55,249 bases of DNA from Oscillospiraceae bacterium. Its GTDB lineage: Bacteria; Bacillota; Clostridia; Monoglobales; Monoglobaceae. A program made the position numbers and the translations under genes. Below, piece by piece: positions 8,306-16,718 of this stretch; position 1 is the stretch's first letter, and each line of letters starts with the position of its first letter. The notes below the pieces were generated by a model, which saw only the letters and a list, made by a program, of their open reading frames with translations, made no database searches and had not been told where the DNA came from. The stretch is taken from contig SVKC01000006.1 in NCBI GenBank assembly GCA_015068655.1, positions 1 to 55,249 on the forward strand, written 5' to 3'.

Positions 8306-10045
8306 TTAAAACTTCGATCTTGCTGTATAATGTGTATGCAAGAGTTCGTGTGCCTTGTGGCTACCCGGTTTTTCAAGGAATTCTGAATAAAGAAGCTTGA
8401 TATCGGGATTTTCGTGTGACTTGCGAACAGGGAGAGACTTGTCTTCTGCATAGAGACCTGCTGCTCTCTTTGCCTTGAGGTCAATGTCCATACGAATCTG
8501 TGAATCAACGATAGGCTGACCGCCACCTGTTACGCAACCGCCGGGACATGCCATAACTTCGATGAAGTGATATGTTGACTTGCCGTCACGAATGTCGTTG
8601 AGAAGCTTTCTTGCATTACCAAGACCGCTTACCACAGCAACCTTAACTTCTGTTCCTGCAACAGTGAGAGTTGCTTCCTTGATACCGTCTGTACCTCTTA
8701 CAGCTTCATAGTCAAGCTTGTCAAAGGACTTGCCTTCAAGAACTTCAACAACAGTTCTGAGAGCTGCTTCCATAACACCGCCTGTTGCACCGAAGATTAC
8801 GCCGGCACCACTTGCTTCTTCAAATGGATTATCAAATTTCTCATCAGGAAGCTTGCTGAAGAGAATACCTGATTCCTTAATCATCTTTGCAAGCTCTCTT
8901 GTTGAGATAACTGCATCAACGTCACGGAGTGAGTTCACTTCCATTTCAGGTCTGCCTGACTCAAACTTCTTAGCTACACAAGGCATAACTGAAACTACGA
9001 ACATCTTCTTGGGGTCAATACCCATCTTTTCTGCATAATAAGTCTTGAGTATTGCACCAAACATCTGGTGAGGAGACTTACATGATGAAAGGTTGTCAAG
9101 GAAGTCAGGGAAGTTGTGTTCACAGAACTTAATCCAACCGGGGCTGCATGATGTAATCATAGGAAGCTTGCCGCCATTCTGGAGTCTGTCGATGAACTCT
9201 GTTCCTTCTTCCATAATTGTAAGGTCAGCACCTGTATCTGTATCAAACACGCCGTCAAAGCCCATTCTTCTGAGAGCTGCAGCCATTTTACCTGTAACAG
9301 GTGTACCGATTTCGTAACCGAATTCTTCACCAAGACCAACGCGAACTGCAGGAGCAGTCTGAACAACAACGTATTTTTCGGGGTCATTGATTGCAGCCCA
9401 AACGTCGTCTGTGTTGTCTTTTTCACGAAGTGCGCCAACAGGGCAGGCAACAATACACTGACCGCAGTTTACGCAGGGAACTTCAGCAAGGGACTTGTTG
9501 AAGGGTGATGCGATTGTTGTTTTGAATCCTCTTTCTGTTGCATCAATAACAGAAACAGTCTGGATTGTCTTACAAGCGCTAACGCAACGACGGCAGAGAA
9601 CACACTTGTTGTTGTCTCGAACGATTGAAGGTGAAACTTCATCAACGTCATATTCGTTTCTTTCGCCCATATATGTGATGTCTGTAACACCAAGCTCATC
9701 AGCAAGCTTCTGGAGCTCACAGTTCTGGTTTCTTGCACAAGTCAAGCACTTGCGGTCGTGGTTTGAAAGGAGAAGTTCAAGGTTGATACGACGAGCGTCT
9801 CTAACCTTCTGTGTGTTTGTGAGAACCTCCATACCTTCAGATACGGGATATACGCAAGCAGCCTGAAGATTTCTTGCACCTACAACTTCAACAATACACA
9901 TTCTGCATGAACCTGTCTTGCTGACATCCTTCAGGTAGCAAAGAGTAGGAATTTCAATACCTACGCTGCGGGCAGCCTCCAGAACAGTGTAGTTTGATGG
10001 AACACTGAGAGCCTGACCGTTAATTTTTATATTAACCATTTCCAT
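8306..10045 (-). CDS. hndD: [FeFe] hydrogenase catalytic subunit of an NAD(P)-linked bifurcating complex
   Basis: This subunit makes or consumes H2 in the cytoplasm as part of a HndABCD/HydABC-type complex coupling ferredoxin and NAD(P)H. In the 579 residues one sees a plant-type [2Fe-2S] domain (Cys 36, 47, 50, 64), the His-Cys [4Fe-4S] segment (H96, C100, C103, C109), two 4Fe-4S ferredoxin motifs (148-158 and 191-201) and the H-cluster domain. The L1 motif at 298-302 reads TSCSP rather than TSCCP, L2 is MPCVAKKFE (C356), and L3 is EVMACPGGC (C500, C504). The TSCSP variant is one I recall from other NAD(P)-linked clostridial enzymes. A GTG at 10054 or an ATG at 10039 could also start it; 10045 follows GGGAG. 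It is the last gene of the operon. Confidence 0.95.
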   Translation of the reverse strand: MEMVNIKINGQALSVPSNYTVLEAARSVGIEIPTLCYLKDVSKTGSCRMCIVEVVGARNLQAACVYPVSEGMEVLTNTQKVRDARRINLELLLSNHDRKCLTCARNQNCELQKLADELGVTDITYMGERNEYDVDEVSPSIVRDNNKCVLCRRCVSACKTIQTVSVIDATERGFKTTIASPFNKSLAEVPCVNCGQCIVACPVGALREKDNTDDVWAAINDPEKYVVVQTAPAVRVGLGEEFGYEIGTPVTGKMAAALRRMGFDGVFDTDTGADLTIMEEGTEFIDRLQNGGKLPMITSCSPGWIKFCEHNFPDFLDNLSSCKSPHQMFGAILKTYYAEKMGIDPKKMFVVSVMPCVAKKFESGRPEMEVNSLRDVDAVISTRELAKMIKESGILFSKLPDEKFDNPFEEASGAGVIFGATGGVMEAALRTVVEVLEGKSFDKLDYEAVRGTDGIKEATLTVAGTEVKVAVVSGLGNARKLLNDIRDGKSTYHFIEVMACPGGCVTGGGQPIVDSQIRMDIDLKAKRAAGLYAEDKSLPVRKSHENPDIKLLYSEFLEKPGSHKAHELLHTHYTARSKF

Positions 10046-10065
10046 TTTATTCACTCTCCCTATTC

Positions 10066-11859
10066 TTATTTCTTGATAATTGCGCCAAACTTACAGCTAT
10101 CCATACAAACGCCGCACTTAACGCACTTATCAGAGTCAATTGTGAAGGGTGACTTAATTTCGCCGCTGATTGCACCAACGGGACATTTCTTTGCACAAAG
10201 GCTGCAACCCTTACACTTGTCTGCAACAATTTCATACTTAACGAGCTTCTTACATACGCCTGCGGGACAAACCTTGTCACGTACGTGTGCTTCATACTCG
10301 TCACGGAAGTACTTGAGTGTACTGAGAACAGGGTTGGGAGCTGTCTGACCGAGACCGCAAAGAGCGGTTGACTTGATGCTGTAGCAAAGTTCTTCCATCT
10401 TGTCAAGGTCTTCCATAGTTCCGTTACCTGATGTAATCTTCTCAAGGATTTCGTAAAGTCTCTTTGTACCGATACGGCAGGGAGTACACTTACCACAGGA
10501 TTCATCAACTGTAAATTCGAGGAAGAATTTCGCAATATCAACCATACAGTTGTCTTCGTCCATAACAATAAGACCGCCTGAACCCATCATTGAGCCGATT
10601 GCCATAAGTGAATCGTAATCAATAGGTGTATCAATAAGATGTTCAGGAATACATCCGCCTGAAGGACCACCTGTCTGAGCTGCCTTGAACTTCTTTCCGT
10701 TCGGAATACCACCGCCGATTTCTTCAACGATTTCACGGAGTGTTGTTCCCATGGGAACTTCCACGAGACCTGTGTTCTTAATCTTGCCGCCAAGAGCGAA
10801 TACCTTTGTACCCTTGCTCTTTTCAGTACCGATACTCTTGAACCAGTCAGCACCATTGAGGATAATCTGAGTAATATTTGCGTATGTTTCAACGTTGTTA
10901 AGAAGTGTAGGCTTCTGCCAGAGACCTGCAACAGCAGGGAAGGGAGGACGGGGACGGGGTTCGCCTCTGTGACCTTCGATTGATGTAATGAGGGCTGTTT
11001 CTTCACCGCACACGAAAGCACCTGCGCCGAGACGGATTTCCAAATCAAAGTCAAAGCCAGATTCGAAAATATTCTTACCCAAAAGTCCGTATTCTCTTGC
11101 CTGAGCAATTGCAATGCCAAGACGCTTAACTGCAATGGGGTACTCAGCACGGATATAGATATAACCCTGATTTGCACCTACTGCATAACCTGCGATTGCC
11201 ATTGCTTCAATAACAGCATGGGGATCGCCTTCAAGGATACTTCTGTCCATGAACGCACCGGGGTCACCCTCGTCGGCGTTACATGCAACATATTTCTGAT
11301 CATTCTGTGAATTGTAAGTGAACTGCCACTTCATACCTGTGGGGAAGCCACCGCCGCCACGGCCACGGAGACCTGAGTCTTTGATTACGTCGATAACTTC
11401 CTGAGGAGTCATTTCCGTAAGAACCTTACCCAAAGCCTGATAGCCGTCAATACCGATATATTCTTCGATATCTTCAGGATTGATAACACCACAGTTGCGG
11501 AGAGCAATTCTCATCTGTTTCTTGTAGAAGTCAACTTCGTTAAGGCTCTTGATGTTGTCTTCTTCAACTGTTTCAGCATAAAGAAGTCTCTTTACAACTC
11601 TACCCTTTACGAGATGTTCTTCAACAATTTCCTTTACGTCCTCGGGAGTAACTCTGCTGTAGAAAGCACCCTCGGGATATACAATCATAATGGGACCCAA
11701 AGCACAAAGACCAAAACAACCGGTCTTTATAACTTTAAACTCTTTTTCCAAATCATGAGCTGCAAGCTGTGCTTCCATTTCCTTGATGATAGCATCACAG
11801 CCGGAAGATGTACAACCTGTACCGCCGCAGCAAAGAATATGACCTCTAACCATATCCAT
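10066..11859 (-). CDS. hndC: NADH-binding flavoprotein subunit of the bifurcating hydrogenase (NuoF-like)
   Basis: This 597-residue subunit carries the FMN and NAD(P)H site and is the likely bifurcation site. Residues 1-100 form a thioredoxin-like [2Fe-2S] domain (CCGGTGCTSSGCD and TGCFGLC). The Complex I 51-kDa core follows, with the NADH/FMN loops GRGGGGFPTGMKW and GAGAFVCGEETALI, an SLBB part, and a SCGKCTPCRIG iron-sulfur site. It ends with a two-cluster ferredoxin domain (CKGCSLCAKKCPVGAI and CVKCGVCMDSCKFGAI). The full set of extra domains matches HndC/HydB rather than respiratory NuoF. It sits 20 bases before hndD and 45 bases after hndB. Confidence 0.95.
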   Translation of the reverse strand: MDMVRGHILCCGGTGCTSSGCDAIIKEMEAQLAAHDLEKEFKVIKTGCFGLCALGPIMIVYPEGAFYSRVTPEDVKEIVEEHLVKGRVVKRLLYAETVEEDNIKSLNEVDFYKKQMRIALRNCGVINPEDIEEYIGIDGYQALGKVLTEMTPQEVIDVIKDSGLRGRGGGGFPTGMKWQFTYNSQNDQKYVACNADEGDPGAFMDRSILEGDPHAVIEAMAIAGYAVGANQGYIYIRAEYPIAVKRLGIAIAQAREYGLLGKNIFESGFDFDLEIRLGAGAFVCGEETALITSIEGHRGEPRPRPPFPAVAGLWQKPTLLNNVETYANITQIILNGADWFKSIGTEKSKGTKVFALGGKIKNTGLVEVPMGTTLREIVEEIGGGIPNGKKFKAAQTGGPSGGCIPEHLIDTPIDYDSLMAIGSMMGSGGLIVMDEDNCMVDIAKFFLEFTVDESCGKCTPCRIGTKRLYEILEKITSGNGTMEDLDKMEELCYSIKSTALCGLGQTAPNPVLSTLKYFRDEYEAHVRDKVCPAGVCKKLVKYEIVADKCKGCSLCAKKCPVGAISGEIKSPFTIDSDKCVKCGVCMDSCKFGAIIKK

Positions 11860-11904
11860 ATTAAAACACCAAACCTTTCTGTAATTTGAATCTAAGCTGT
11901 TTGA

Positions 11905-12270
11905 TTACTCAGCAGCACCGATTGTGTACTTTGTAACAACGCGACCGTTTACGATGTGTTCGCTTACGATTTCAGCAGCCTTCTTTTCATCAACCTTCAC
12001 GTAAGTAACCTTTTCTTCGCCGGGAACCATAACTTCAACGATTGGTTCCAAACGGCAAACACCGATACAACCTGTCTGTGTAACTGCAACGTGTTCAAGA
12101 TTTCTCTTTGCAACCTCGTCCATAATTGCAGCCAGAACAGGTCTTGCACCTGCCGCAATACCGCAGGTAGCCATACCAACAACCACACGAACAGCATGAT
12201 CGTCTTTTCTCAAATTAACATTGCCCTTAGCTTTGTTTCTTATTGCTTCGAGTTCAGCCAAGCTTTTCAT
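11905..12270 (-). CDS. hndB: Thioredoxin-like [2Fe-2S] ferredoxin subunit (HndB-like)
   Basis: This 121-residue protein has a thioredoxin-like fold with four Cys for one [2Fe-2S] cluster (VGMATCGIAAGARPV, then QTGCIGVC). It corresponds to HndB of NADP-reducing hydrogenases and resembles the N-terminal domain of the adjacent HndC (same GC-IGVC/GCFGLC motif), as expected for a duplicated electron-carrying module. A clear ribosome-binding site (GGAGG) precedes the ATG. Confidence 0.9.
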   Translation of the reverse strand: MKSLAELEAIRNKAKGNVNLRKDDHAVRVVVGMATCGIAAGARPVLAAIMDEVAKRNLEHVAVTQTGCIGVCRLEPIVEVMVPGEEKVTYVKVDEKKAAEIVSEHIVNGRVVTKYTIGAAE

Positions 12271-12286
12271 TTTTTATACCTCCATT

Positions 12287-12826
12287 TTAATTCAATTCAG
12301 ATTCGCCTTCCTTCAAAAATTCAGAAAGCCATAAATAAACCTCCGGAGTTTTAAATGAAACACCATCAAGCACGGTTTTCAAATCAGCCGTAACAACTTC
12401 AAACTCCTTGTCATCAACCTTATGCCGATACACAAAATCAATCTGCTCATAAGACGTAAACAATCCCAGCATCGTATCAGCCATATCTCCCAGAGGCTGA
12501 CGGTCAATATGACTATAGCCAAAAACCGCCGTAACACAAGTACCCTTTCCCACCTCTGACTGTATATCAAAAGTACCATCAGTGCTTTCAGCCGCATTTT
12601 TGAAAAGTGGAATACCAAGTCCAACCTTTCTCGTTGTGCGCTTTGTGGTGAACGGGTCAACAACCCTTTCAAGAAATTCCTTTGTCATACCGCAGCCGTC
12701 ATCTGTGATTTTCACAGTCAGCTTGTCCGCGGCAATATCTTCATCAACAAAAACTTCAATCCTTGCCGCTCCTGCGACAACCGAATTCTGAACAATATCC
12801 AGAATATGAAGTGAAATCTCTCTCAT
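12287..12826 (-). CDS. GHKL ATPase domain protein in the hydrogenase operon
   Basis: At 179 residues this is a stand-alone histidine-kinase-like ATPase domain without the dimerisation/phospho-His helix. The N box (LHILDIVQNSVVAGA), G1 box (DDGCGM) and G2 box (GLGIPLFKNAAE) are intact, so ATP binding is likely. It starts 4 bases after the hndA stop, so its translation is probably coupled. I recall ATPases of this kind inside hydrogenase operons of other Clostridia; their role is not known to me. Regulation of the complex by phosphorylation, in the manner of RsbW/SpoIIAB kinases, is an inference. A second GHKL protein lies upstream at 15907. Confidence 0.8.
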   Translation of the reverse strand: MREISLHILDIVQNSVVAGAARIEVFVDEDIAADKLTVKITDDGCGMTKEFLERVVDPFTTKRTTRKVGLGIPLFKNAAESTDGTFDIQSEVGKGTCVTAVFGYSHIDRQPLGDMADTMLGLFTSYEQIDFVYRHKVDDKEFEVVTADLKTVLDGVSFKTPEVYLWLSEFLKEGESELN

Positions 12827-12830
12827 AGGA

Positions 12831-13322
12831 TTAGTCTCTGTATTTTGCTATGATACCTTCAACATCATCAACAACCAATCTACCGTAAACATCATCATTT
12901 ACAGTGAGAACAGGTGCTAAGCCGCAGGCACCGATACAACGTGTAGCTTCAATTGAGAAAAGACCGTCTGGAGTACATTCACCAACTTCAATTCCCAGAA
13001 TTTCCTTAATTTTGTCTAAGATGTCACCTGAGCCCTTAACATAACAAGCAGTACCCAGACATACACCGATGTGATACTTGCCCTTGGGGTTAAGTGAAAA
13101 CTGAGTGTAAAATGTAACAATACCGTAAATTTCTGCCAGAGGCACATCGAGACCTTCAGAAATCATTTCCTGAACTTCGATGGGAAGATAACCGTAAATT
13201 TCCTGTGCCTTGTGCAATACAGGAATTACCGCTCCGTCCTGGTCCTTATGCTCTGCAATGACAGCCATGAGCTGCGCTTCCTGTTCTTTTGTGCCGTTGA
13301 ATGGAAGTGTTTTCTTTTCCAT
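12831..13322 (-). CDS. hndA: NuoE-like [2Fe-2S] subunit of the bifurcating hydrogenase
   Basis: This first gene of the hydrogenase operon encodes 163 residues with an N-terminal four-helix part (LMAVIAEHKDQDGAVIPVLH) and a thioredoxin-like domain. Four Cys ligate the [2Fe-2S] cluster: C-x4-C in CLGTACYVKG and C-x3-C in ATRCIGACGL. This is the Complex I 24-kDa/HndA layout and size. The start follows AGGAGG and an additional GGAG. It is preceded by a near-perfect promoter at 13398-13426. Confidence 0.94.
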   Translation of the reverse strand: MEKKTLPFNGTKEQEAQLMAVIAEHKDQDGAVIPVLHKAQEIYGYLPIEVQEMISEGLDVPLAEIYGIVTFYTQFSLNPKGKYHIGVCLGTACYVKGSGDILDKIKEILGIEVGECTPDGLFSIEATRCIGACGLAPVLTVNDDVYGRLVVDDVEGIIAKYRD

Positions 13323-13397
13323 TTCTCCTTTACCTCCTACCTTAATTTATGTCACCCAAGCCGGCATACACCGACCCATAACATTCTTTTTACACCT

Positions 13398-13426
13398 ATT
13401 ATAGCACATTGTTAAATTTGTGTCAA
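13398..13426 (-). promoter_or_regulatory. Consensus promoter of the hydrogenase operon
   Basis: TTGACA (13421-13426) and TATAAT (13398-13403) are both exact consensus, with a 17-base spacer and a TGC just before the -10 (extended -10). It lies about 75 bases before hndA and 70 bases after the stop of the PHP gene, so the hydrogenase can be transcribed apart from the upstream sensory genes. Confidence 0.88.
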
Positions 13427-13492
13427 TCAGGCGTACAATAAAATTATATCAAAAAACTGAATAAAAATCTACATTTTGTCGAAAATACTTTC

Positions 13493-14191
13493 TTAAAATT
13501 TGCACAAAAATTCTAATATTTTTTGTATATTTTTGTTGTCACTTTTAATGCAGCGTTCCTGCTCGGAAATATCTTCAAGATAATGAGCATCCGAGTCGGT
13601 TATAATACCGTACTGTGGGTACATTTCGCTATATCTTTCAAGTCCTCTCGCAGTAATTTCCAGCCCGTCCACATACAGGTCAGGCGGTAGGAAACCGAGG
13701 TTTGCCGTAACACTATAGCTTGACTTGTCAATGTGAGCAGGAATGAACAATCCTCCGCGTTTTTTTGTTTCCGCCGAAACCTCATATATGTCCATATCAA
13801 TGGCATTGACAAGAAGATTTTCTTCTTCACCCGTAATTTCATCCTGTGAATTCAGAACAAGCTGTCTGCCAAAAATACGCGGGTCATTTTTTATGCCCGA
13901 CATTTTTGAGCGTACAAGTTCTCCCATATCCTCCGCAGATTCAATGTCCGGAAACAGACAAAGAGTATGTACTTCCTCGCTTGTGGTAACTTCCATTCCG
14001 GGCACAACCTTCACAACGCCTTTTCCCGCCTCCATTACTGCACGGGCATTGAGGCAGGAATTGTGGTCGGTTATTGCAATTATATCAAGACCTTTCAGGT
14101 ATGCCATATTCACAATATTGTTTGGTGTCATATCCTCATCACCGCAAGGTGACAAAGCAGAATGAATGTGCAAATCATAGTAAAGACTCAT
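13493..14191 (-). CDS. PHP-domain metal-dependent hydrolase in the sensory module
   Basis: The 232-residue product is a PHP domain (polymerase and histidinol phosphatase superfamily). The metal ligands can be read as DLHIHSALSPCGD at residues 6-18, ITDHNS near 40, an EVT glutamate near 70, a late PAHID and the terminal TDSDAH. Such proteins hydrolyse phosphoesters, including nucleotides. Its first 4 bases overlap the preceding DRTGG gene, so the two are co-translated. In context it could make or remove a phosphate signal in the hydrogenase-sensing module, but the substrate is unknown. Confidence 0.85.
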   Translation of the reverse strand: MSLYYDLHIHSALSPCGDEDMTPNNIVNMAYLKGLDIIAITDHNSCLNARAVMEAGKGVVKVVPGMEVTTSEEVHTLCLFPDIESAEDMGELVRSKMSGIKNDPRIFGRQLVLNSQDEITGEEENLLVNAIDMDIYEVSAETKKRGGLFIPAHIDKSSYSVTANLGFLPPDLYVDGLEITARGLERYSEMYPQYGIITDSDAHYLEDISEQERCIKSDNKNIQKILEFLCKF

Positions 14192-14520
14192 ATTCCCATC
14201 TCCGAAAGCTTTACCGCAAGCTCATATGCCGAAAGCTCACTGCCCAGAATTATAATTCCCTGCTCCTTCGCACGCTCTACAGTCTTTTCGTCGGGCACAC
14301 AGCCGTCAGCAACAATAATACACGCCGCATCTGCAAGTGAAGCAACCGCAACAATGTTTACATTTGTTTGAATTGTAATCCACACATAATTCATCTGAAC
14401 CTTCGACATAGCAAGGCTAAGCAAATCACCTATATAACAGCCCTTTGCCATTTTTTCCGCAAGCTCCTCACCTGCATAAAAGTTCAGCTTTAATTTCTCA
14501 GCAATATCTTTTACATTCAT
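14188..14520 (-). CDS. DRTGG-domain protein (second copy in the module)
   Basis: This small 110-residue protein has the pattern of stand-alone DRTGG domains (KLNFYAGEELAEKMAKGCYIGD, then a hydrophobic core and the VPDEKTVERAKEQGIIILGS end), known from CBS/phosphotransacetylase and HPr-kinase-associated proteins. DRTGG domains are thought to bind ligands or partners, but their role is not settled. It starts immediately after the stop of the sensory hydrogenase gene and overlaps the PHP gene. A paralogue lies at 16338-16691; both share the layout of DVL/DLL-S-A-x-V/K, then a nine-strand alternating domain. Confidence 0.7.
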   Translation of the reverse strand: MNVKDIAEKLKLNFYAGEELAEKMAKGCYIGDLLSLAMSKVQMNYVWITIQTNVNIVAVASLADAACIIVADGCVPDEKTVERAKEQGIIILGSELSAYELAVKLSEMGI

Positions 14521-15837
14521 TCACTTTTCCTCCGTTTCATCGCTCTTGGCAAGATGCATATTGAGATTTTCCAATTCAATCATATCGTGAGCAAGTGCAC
14601 TAACCTTTTCCCTGAGCTTGAAAATACAATCTGTTTCCTTTGCATAACCACGGACAATATCCTCCGCAAGAGCACGACAGGACGGCGAACCACAAGAGCC
14701 GCAGTCCAGCTTTGGGAAGCCTTCAAAGAGTCTTTCAATCTCCATCATTTTCTGCATAGCTACATTTATGTCCGGGTCAAGATTCATTATGGGACGATAA
14801 ACTATGCTTTCATCCCAGAACATATTTATTTTTTCATCAAGGTCCAGCATATCGTCATCAATATACTTGCAGATTCGCTGAATCTTTGAACGGGCCGAAA
14901 AACTGTTTTCCGCTGTCAGCGGACCTCCCACGCAGCCGCCGGGGCAAGCAAGTGCCTCCACGTAATCAATATCGTCAAGCTTTCCGTCCTCAATATCCTC
15001 AAAAAGCTTTATAACATTATGTATCTCATCAACAGCAATAACCTTTTCTGCATTTGTTGTTTCCGCTTCGCCGCCGCTTGTTGCCCAGATTACGCCCGAT
15101 TTTCCTGCATTACGCAGTTCACGGATGTTTTCATCCGCAATTTTGTTTACGCTTCTGGACATTTTTATACAAATATCCTTTATGGGAATAACTCCGTCAA
15201 CCTCGGATTTTTTCACGGTATAATTCCCCTTTACGAAGGTTGCCTTCGCAGCACAGGGGCTAATGAAAAATACGCCTATTTCCTCCGGCTTCAGCCCCAT
15301 TTTGCAAACAGCCTCACGTCTCGCCTGTTCAGCGGAAACCTCCATAGGGGACTTGAGCGGAATAATATTCGCAATAAGATTCGGGAACTTTATTGCAATA
15401 AGTCTCAGTACCGCAGGACACGCCGAAGAAATCGCCGGTTTCAGAAGCTCTCCCGATGCCAACAGCTCCTTTGTTTTTGCCGTAACCGCCTGTGCACCTC
15501 TTGCTACCTCAAAAACATCATCAAAGCCAAGGTCAAGCAATGCACTCAAAATAACATCAATATTTTCGGTTTTTGAAAACTGTCCATAAAAGGCAGGTGC
15601 CACCAAAGCGATGCTGTATTTGAATTCCTTCAGCATATCAAGAGAATCAGCAACAGCCTTTTTTGCATGATAAGGGCAAACCCTGATACATTCTCCGCAG
15701 TCAATACAACGTTCCTTGAGAATTTTTGCCTTTCCCTTCTGAACTCTTATTGCCTGAGTAGGACAATGCTTCAGGCAGTTGGTACAGCCCTTACACAAAT
15801 TCTTATCCAATGTAACAGAATGCCAGTATGTTTCCAT
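14521..15837 (-). CDS. Sensory-type [FeFe] hydrogenase homologue (HydS-like)
   Basis: The start METYWHSVTLDKNLCKGC is chosen because homologues begin so; a longer TTG-started frame adds 11 residues. The 438-residue protein has two N-terminal 4Fe-4S motifs (C15-C25 and C44-C54) and an H-cluster domain. L1 is SSACP with Ala where catalytic enzymes have the proton-relay Cys, L2 is SPCAAKA (C195), and L3 is ALACPGGC (C298, C302). A C-terminal four-Cys iron-sulfur domain (C379, C382, C387, C404) and a coiled tail follow. Loss of that Cys and the extra C-terminal cluster match the HydS sensory class, which binds H2 with little catalysis. No PAS domain is present. It probably senses H2 or redox state for the adjacent operon. 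Confidence 0.88.
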   Translation of the reverse strand: METYWHSVTLDKNLCKGCTNCLKHCPTQAIRVQKGKAKILKERCIDCGECIRVCPYHAKKAVADSLDMLKEFKYSIALVAPAFYGQFSKTENIDVILSALLDLGFDDVFEVARGAQAVTAKTKELLASGELLKPAISSACPAVLRLIAIKFPNLIANIIPLKSPMEVSAEQARREAVCKMGLKPEEIGVFFISPCAAKATFVKGNYTVKKSEVDGVIPIKDICIKMSRSVNKIADENIRELRNAGKSGVIWATSGGEAETTNAEKVIAVDEIHNVIKLFEDIEDGKLDDIDYVEALACPGGCVGGPLTAENSFSARSKIQRICKYIDDDMLDLDEKINMFWDESIVYRPIMNLDPDINVAMQKMMEIERLFEGFPKLDCGSCGSPSCRALAEDIVRGYAKETDCIFKLREKVSALAHDMIELENLNMHLAKSDETEEK

Positions 15838-15906
15838 CAGCTTCACAGCCTTTCCGCCCGTAAAATTCAATATTCCGTTCCCACGGGCAGGAACGTTTTT
15901 GCCACT

Positions 15907-16335
15907 TTAACCCTGAGCAACAAATCCCAGAGTTACGGTTGTACCTACTCCGATTTTCGTATCAATATCCATAGAATCGGAATATTTTTTCATATTGGGA
16001 AGACCCATACCTGCACCGAACCCAAGCTCACGAACAGAATGGTCAGCCGTTGAAAAGCCCTCCTGCATAGCCATATCAAGGTCAGGTATTCCCGGACCTA
16101 CATCCTTCATAACAACAGTAATCCGCTCGGGAAGAATTTCCACGTCAATATCTCCGCCTTCTGCATGAATTACCATATTTATTTCACCCTCATACATTGC
16201 AATTGCAACCTTTCGTATCACTTCCGGATTGAAGCCCAGCTGGCTGAGAGTTTTTTTGACCTTGCTTGAGGTTTCGCCAGCCCGCGTAAAGTCATCGCCA
16301 TTCACTTCAAAATGCAATTTCATTCCCTCTGCCAC
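15907..16335 (-). CDS. Anti-sigma/serine-kinase type GHKL ATPase
   Basis: The start is a GTG exactly 7 bases after AGGAGG; an internal ATG five codons on has no site. The 142-residue product resembles RsbT/RsbW-like switch kinases, with N-box-like EGEINMVIHA (Glu and Asn), G1 box DVGPGIPD and G2 box FGAGMGLPNMKKYSD. Such proteins phosphorylate a partner or hold a sigma or anti-sigma factor. No sigma factor or STAS protein is nearby; the neighbours are a DRTGG protein (2 bases away) and the sensory hydrogenase, which are therefore the candidate partners. Confidence 0.82.
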   Translation of the reverse strand: MAEGMKLHFEVNGDDFTRAGETSSKVKKTLSQLGFNPEVIRKVAIAMYEGEINMVIHAEGGDIDVEILPERITVVMKDVGPGIPDLDMAMQEGFSTADHSVRELGFGAGMGLPNMKKYSDSMDIDTKIGVGTTVTLGFVAQG

Positions 16336-16337
16336 AG

Positions 16338-16691
16338 CTATACCTCCTTTTCATCGCCGGTGAGCCCTGCACTGTACAATCTTCCGCTGGCAACGTAAAG
16401 CGTATGAGTAGTAGACAAAAGAACAATATTTTTTGTCTTTGCAAGCTCAATAACATTCTCATCGGGACGTTTTCCGCGAACAAAAACAATTGCCGAAATA
16501 TCAAGCATTTCCGCCGTTCTGACAACCTGTGGATTAACAAGCCCCGTCAAAAGAAGAACCCTGTCATTCACGAAAGCAAGCACATCGCTCATCAGGTCAC
16601 TTCCAAAGGCAGCATCCACCTCCGAATCCAGAAGCTCTTCTCCCGCAAGCACCTCTGCCTCCAGTATTTCTTTGATTTTTGAAATTTTCAT
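16338..16691 (-). CDS. DRTGG-domain protein (first copy in the module)
   Basis: The start at MKISKIKEILEAEVLAG is chosen because GGAG lies 6 bases upstream; an ATG 9 bases earlier and a longer frame exist. The 117-residue protein matches stand-alone DRTGG domains (VDAAFGSDLMSDVLAFV, ISAIVFVRGKRPDENVIELA). It is the first gene of the five-gene sensory module and follows dinB by 27 bases. Its C-terminus ends 2 bases before the start codon of the GHKL kinase, implying coupled translation. Confidence 0.72.
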   Translation of the reverse strand: MKISKIKEILEAEVLAGEELLDSEVDAAFGSDLMSDVLAFVNDRVLLLTGLVNPQVVRTAEMLDISAIVFVRGKRPDENVIELAKTKNIVLLSTTHTLYVASGRLYSAGLTGDEKEV

Positions 16692-16718
16692 AACCTTCTC
16701 CATTCCGTTGCAAAGCAA

